DNA of 9,057 nucleotides from Devosia sp. (GTDB lineage: Bacteria; Pseudomonadota; Alphaproteobacteria; Rhizobiales; Devosiaceae): assembly GCA_016793415.1 (NCBI GenBank), contig JAEUMC010000950.1:1-9057 (forward strand), read 5' to 3'. A program made the translations under genes and the position numbers. The notes beneath the pieces were generated by a model. That model saw only the letters and a list, made by a program, of their open reading frames with translations. It did no database searches and was not told where the DNA came from. Positions 6,679 through 9,057 of this stretch are shown piece after piece; position 1 is the first letter of the stretch; every line of letters begins with the position of its first letter.

Positions 6679-7563
6679 TCAGTTCGCGGCCGTGCCGCGG
6701 GTGATGAAGGCGCCGAAGCCGGCAACCAGGCGGTCGAGCATGAAGCCGACCACGCCGATATAGACCAGCGCCACGATGATGTCGGGCAGGCGTGACGAGT
6801 TCCACGCATCCCAGATGAAAAAGCCGATGCCGACGCCGCCGGTGAGCATTTCCGCCGCGACGATGGCGAGCCAGCTGAGCCCGATGCCGATCCGCAATCC
6901 GGTGAAGATGTACGGCGCCGCGGCCGGCACCATCACCTTGAAGAAGAACTCGATCGGGTTGAGCCGGAGGATCGCCGCGACGTTGCGATAGTCGTTCGGG
7001 ATATTGCGGACGCCCACCGCCGTGTTGATGATCACCGGCCACACGGCAGTGATGAAGATGACGAAGATCGCCGAGGGGTGGCTGTCGCGGAACGCCGCCA
7101 GCGACAGCGGCAGCCAGGCCAGCGGCGGCACGGTGCGAAGGATCTGGAAGATCGGATCGAGCCCGCGCATCGCCCAGACCGATTGTCCGATGAACGCGCC
7201 GACCGCGACGCCCACCAGGGCGGCGAAGCCGAAGCCGATGGCCACCCGCTGCAGCGAGGCCAGCACCCGCCAGGCGAGGCCGATATCGCCATTGCCGTAG
7301 TCGAAGAACGGGTTCCAGATCAGCTCGCCGGCCTGCTCCCACACCAGCGATGGCGGCGGCAGCGAGGCGCCGGGGGTGGCGCAGGCGATCTGCCAGACCA
7401 GCAGCACCAGCAGCACGACGATCAGCGGCGGCACGACGGAGCGCGCCACGTTGGCAGCGACCTTTCGGAGGTCGACCCTGCGGGTGCTGGATTGCGCGGG
7501 AAAGGCGAACACCTTCGCCTTCTTGGCTTGCACGACGGTTTCGAACTGGGCCTCTGCACTCAT
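6679..7563 (-). CDS. nrtB: Nitrate ABC transporter permease
   Basis: Integral inner-membrane subunit forming the nitrate channel, 294 aa. A charged cytoplasmic N-terminus (about 1-42) precedes the first membrane segment (43-61, SVVPPLIVVLLVLLVWQIA). Further hydrophobic segments lie near 105-126, 163-183, 218-240 and 262-283. The ABC permease EAA-like loop that contacts the ATPase is at about 195-216 (VAAILRLNPIEFFFKVMVP). It is a BPD_transp_1 protein of the NrtB/CmpB type. The ATG at 7563 is the only sensible start in this stretch. There is no good Shine-Dalgarno, only a weak CGAG 2-3 nt upstream, unlike nrtA and nrtD. An 86-bp gap with a strong stem-loop separates it from nrtA, which suggests lower expression than the binding protein. 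Confidence 0.95.
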   Translation of the reverse strand: MSAEAQFETVVQAKKAKVFAFPAQSSTRRVDLRKVAANVARSVVPPLIVVLLVLLVWQIACATPGASLPPPSLVWEQAGELIWNPFFDYGNGDIGLAWRVLASLQRVAIGFGFAALVGVAVGAFIGQSVWAMRGLDPIFQILRTVPPLAWLPLSLAAFRDSHPSAIFVIFITAVWPVIINTAVGVRNIPNDYRNVAAILRLNPIEFFFKVMVPAAAPYIFTGLRIGIGLSWLAIVAAEMLTGGVGIGFFIWDAWNSSRLPDIIVALVYIGVVGFMLDRLVAGFGAFITRGTAAN

Positions 7564-7592
7564 GCTCGCGGGGTCCGTACTCAATGAGGGGG

Positions 7593-7628
7593 AAAAAGCG
7601 GCGCCGAGCCGGGGCTGGGCCCGGCGCC
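7593..7628 (-). terminator. Stem-loop with U-tract between nrtA and nrtB (leaky terminator or mRNA stabiliser)
   Basis: On the minus strand an 11-bp stem (7618-7628 with 7600-7610, one A-C mismatch, 7-nt loop 7611-7617), very GC-rich (ggcgccg/cggcgcc core), is followed by GC and then five T residues (7593-7597). This fits an intrinsic terminator with a short U-tract. It lies 22 nt past the nrtA stop and 30 nt before the nrtB start. Because nrtB, nrtD, nirB and nirD follow without another visible promoter, it probably terminates only partly or protects the nrtA mRNA from 3' decay. That pattern is common for binding-protein genes of ABC operons. Confidence 0.75.
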
Positions 7629-7649
7629 AGTCAGGGGACGTCGACCCGA

Positions 7650-8954
7650 TCAGCCCAGCGCAGTGATCGCGAGGCTCTCGAGGTAAGCGGACGGGTTTTC
7701 GGGATCGAACACCTTGCCGTCGAAGAAGGTCTCCGGCCCGCGCGAGCTCGACGCCGGGATGTCGGCCGCCGCCACGCCCAGAGTTTTTGCCGCATCGCGC
7801 CACAGATCCTCGCGATTGACCTGGTCGACCAGCGCCTTCACGTCGGTTTCGGCCGGCAGGTACCCCCAGCGGATGTCCTCGGTGAGGAACCACGCATCGT
7901 GGCTCTTGAACGGGTAGGAGGCATGGTCCTTCCAGAACTTCATCTCGAGTCCGGTGGCGGTCATCACCCGGCCGTTGCCGTAGTTGATGTCGCCTTTGAG
8001 CCGCCCCAGCACATCGGCCGGCGGCACGTTGAACCAGCCGCGCTTGCCGAGGATCTGGCTCAGCTCCTCCTTGTTGGCCATGTCATCGGCCCACTGCGCC
8101 GCTTCCATCACCGCCATCAGGATGGCGCGGGTGGCGATCGGGTTCTTCTCGATGAAGTCATTCCTGAGCCCCAGCGCCTTTTCCGGGTGCCCCTTCCACA
8201 ACTCGCCGGTGGTTGCGGCGGTGAAGCCGATCCCCTGGTTGACCAGTTGCTCGTTCCACGGCTCACCGACGCAGAAGGCATCCATGTTGCCGACCTTCAT
8301 GTTGGCCACCATCTGCGGCGGCGGCACGGTGATGGTGGAAACCTCGGTGTTGGGGTTGATGCCGCCGGCGGCGAGCCAGTAGCGGATCCACAGGTCGTGC
8401 GTGCCACCGGGGAAGGTCATCGCCACGGTGACCTCCTTGCCCTCGGCCTTGCGTTTGGCGAACACGTCCTTGAGCGGCGAGCTGTCGAGGCCGACGCCGA
8501 CATCCTTGTAAGCCTGGGCCACCGAGATCGCCTGGCTGTCGAGATTGAGCCGCGCCACGATCGACATCGGCAGCGGCACGTTGTTCTGCGTCACCTTGCC
8601 GGTCGAAATCAGGTAGGGCATCGGCGTCAGGATATGCGCCCCGTCGATGCCGTTGGCGGCGCCGCCCAGCACCAGGTTGTCGCGCGTCGCGCCCCAGCTG
8701 GCCTGCTTCAGCACCTCGACATCTGGCACGCCATGCTTGGCGAACAGCCCCTTCTCCTTGGCGATGATCAGCGCCGAGGAGTCGGTCAGTGCGATGAAGC
8801 CCAGCTTGGCGCCGGTAACCTCCGGCCCCGCCCCTTGCGCGAAAGCGCCCGAGGGGAACAGGGCCTTGGCCGCGACCAGGGTTGCGGCGGTGGCAGTGGT
8901 GCCGGCGAGGAACGCCCGGCGGCTGAGGAGGGAGGTGGTGGTCGGCTTGGTCAT
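7650..8954 (-). CDS. nrtA: Nitrate ABC transporter substrate-binding protein (Tat-exported, NrtA/CmpA family)
   Basis: Periplasmic nitrate receptor that delivers substrate to NrtB, 434 aa. The N-terminus is a twin-arginine signal: SRRAFLAG with Arg12-Arg13, a hydrophobic stretch about 17-38, and a likely cleavage site after AFA (37-39). No lipobox cysteine is present, so it should be a soluble periplasmic protein. The mature part has hallmarks of NrtA/CmpA: LGFIALTDSSALIIAKEKGL (51-70), QASWGATRDN (84-93), FPGGTHDLW (181-189) and CVGEPWN (228-234). Trp87, Gln141, His186 and Lys259 plausibly correspond to nitrate-contacting residues in the Synechocystis NrtA structure, but I could not align them. 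The ATG at 8954 has GGAGA 6 nt upstream (8961-8965); the longer open frame to 9011 would put unrelated residues before the signal peptide. First gene of the operon visible here. CmpA-like bicarbonate binding is possible but unlikely beside nirBD and nasA. Confidence 0.95.
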   Translation of the reverse strand: MTKPTTTSLLSRRAFLAGTTATAATLVAAKALFPSGAFAQGAGPEVTGAKLGFIALTDSSALIIAKEKGLFAKHGVPDVEVLKQASWGATRDNLVLGGAANGIDGAHILTPMPYLISTGKVTQNNVPLPMSIVARLNLDSQAISVAQAYKDVGVGLDSSPLKDVFAKRKAEGKEVTVAMTFPGGTHDLWIRYWLAAGGINPNTEVSTITVPPPQMVANMKVGNMDAFCVGEPWNEQLVNQGIGFTAATTGELWKGHPEKALGLRNDFIEKNPIATRAILMAVMEAAQWADDMANKEELSQILGKRGWFNVPPADVLGRLKGDINYGNGRVMTATGLEMKFWKDHASYPFKSHDAWFLTEDIRWGYLPAETDVKALVDQVNREDLWRDAAKTLGVAAADIPASSSRGPETFFDGKVFDPENPSAYLESLAITALG

Positions 8955-8960
8955 CAAGTC

Positions 8961-8965
8961 TCTCC
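8961..8965 (-). promoter_or_regulatory. Ribosome binding site of nrtA
   Basis: GGAGA, 6 nt before the ATG at 8954. It supports that start over the upstream in-frame ATG at 9011, which would lie inside the leader hairpin/U-tract region. Confidence 0.7.
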
Positions 8966-9009
8966 AGGTGATGCGATCAAGCCGGCGCCCCGAAGTGCCC
9001 CTCGGCCCC

Positions 9010-9045
9010 AAACAGAAAAGCCGCCAACAGGTCCTGTGCGCTGGC
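9010..9045 (-). terminator. Candidate leader attenuator upstream of nrtA
   Basis: On the minus strand GCCA (9042-9045) can pair with TGGC (9023-9026), and ACAG (9034-9037) with CTGT (9027-9030), closing a 3-nt loop. Four unpaired bases (9038-9041) bulge from one side. GG and then CTTTTCTGTTT (9010-9020) follow. A hairpin plus T-rich tract about 55 nt before the first gene resembles the leader terminators of nas operons controlled by ANTAR-domain antiterminators (NasR, NasT). The stem is interrupted, so its strength is uncertain. Confidence 0.45.
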
Positions 9046-9056
9046 CCGAAGACCAG
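9041..9056 (-). promoter_or_regulatory. UUCG-capped leader hairpin overlapping the attenuator
   Basis: On the minus strand CTGGTC (9051-9056) pairs with GGCCAG (9041-9046) around a TTCG loop (9047-9050). This gives a 6-bp stem with one G-U pair and a C(UUCG)G cap, an exceptionally stable tetraloop. Its 3' arm uses the same bases (9042-9045) that form the 5' arm of the downstream U-tract hairpin, so the two folds exclude each other. The stem reaches the end of the window and could extend further. Confidence 0.5.
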
Positions 9057-9057
9057 T

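Noticed and set aside
5895..6704. A 269-codon plus-strand open frame opposite nrtD.
   Set aside because: Antisense shadow of an intact ATPase gene; no motif or ribosome binding site seen.
8977..9057. A 26-codon minus-strand open frame from the right edge (ending GHFGAPA and TGA), possibly the end of an upstream gene.
   Set aside because: Too short to recognise, third-codon-position GC is not clearly gene-like, and the same bases form the leader hairpins and U-tract before nrtA. Sequence beyond the edge would settle it.
9001..9057. A canonical two-hairpin ANTAR target (hexaloops with A1 and G4).
   Set aside because: I could not find a hexaloop with those bases; one possible stem (CCGAG/TTCGG on the minus strand) has the loop GGGCAC, which lacks them. 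The canonical site, if any, would be upstream of the window.

Overview
The window holds most of a nitrate/nitrite assimilation operon, read entirely on the minus strand (right to left). It comes from a GC-rich bacterium, most likely an alphaproteobacterium of the Hyphomicrobiales (Devosia/rhizobia-like). That placement is an inference from protein style, gene order and the intergenic repeats; no taxonomic search was possible.

Layout, in order of transcription. The right edge (8955-9057) is a leader with two overlapping RNA hairpins and a U-rich tract, resembling an attenuator. Next come nrtA (Tat-exported nitrate-binding lipid-free SBP, 7650-8954), a GC-rich stem-loop with a U-tract (7593-7628), nrtB (permease, 6679-7563), nrtD (ATPase, 5874-6668), nirB (siroheme nitrite reductase large subunit, 3412-5862) and nirD (Rieske small subunit, 3074-3406). 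A 258-bp gap follows, filled by a large inverted repeat of a REP-like element. Then comes nasA (assimilatory molybdopterin nitrate reductase with a C-terminal [2Fe-2S] BFD-like domain, 182-2815). The left edge carries a related repeat hairpin (131-167) and, on the plus strand, the last 39 codons of an IS110-family transposase (2-121).

How the parts work together. NrtABD imports nitrate with ATP. NasA reduces nitrate to nitrite in the cytoplasm. NirB with NirD reduces nitrite to ammonium using NAD(P)H. No separate NasA reductase subunit or diaphorase is present in the window. As described for the Paracoccus NasB/NasG/NasC system, NirB and the Rieske protein NirD may therefore also feed electrons to NasA. 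Neither the siroheme biosynthesis gene often found in such clusters nor a NasS/NasT regulator pair is in the window; either could lie outside it.

The genes are ordinary, full-length and have intact cofactor motifs. I found no previously undescribed system. The most interesting signals are non-coding: mutually exclusive hairpins upstream of nrtA, a transporter-internal stem-loop, and an inverted REP-like pair that separates nasA from the rest of the operon and appears to reach its start codon.
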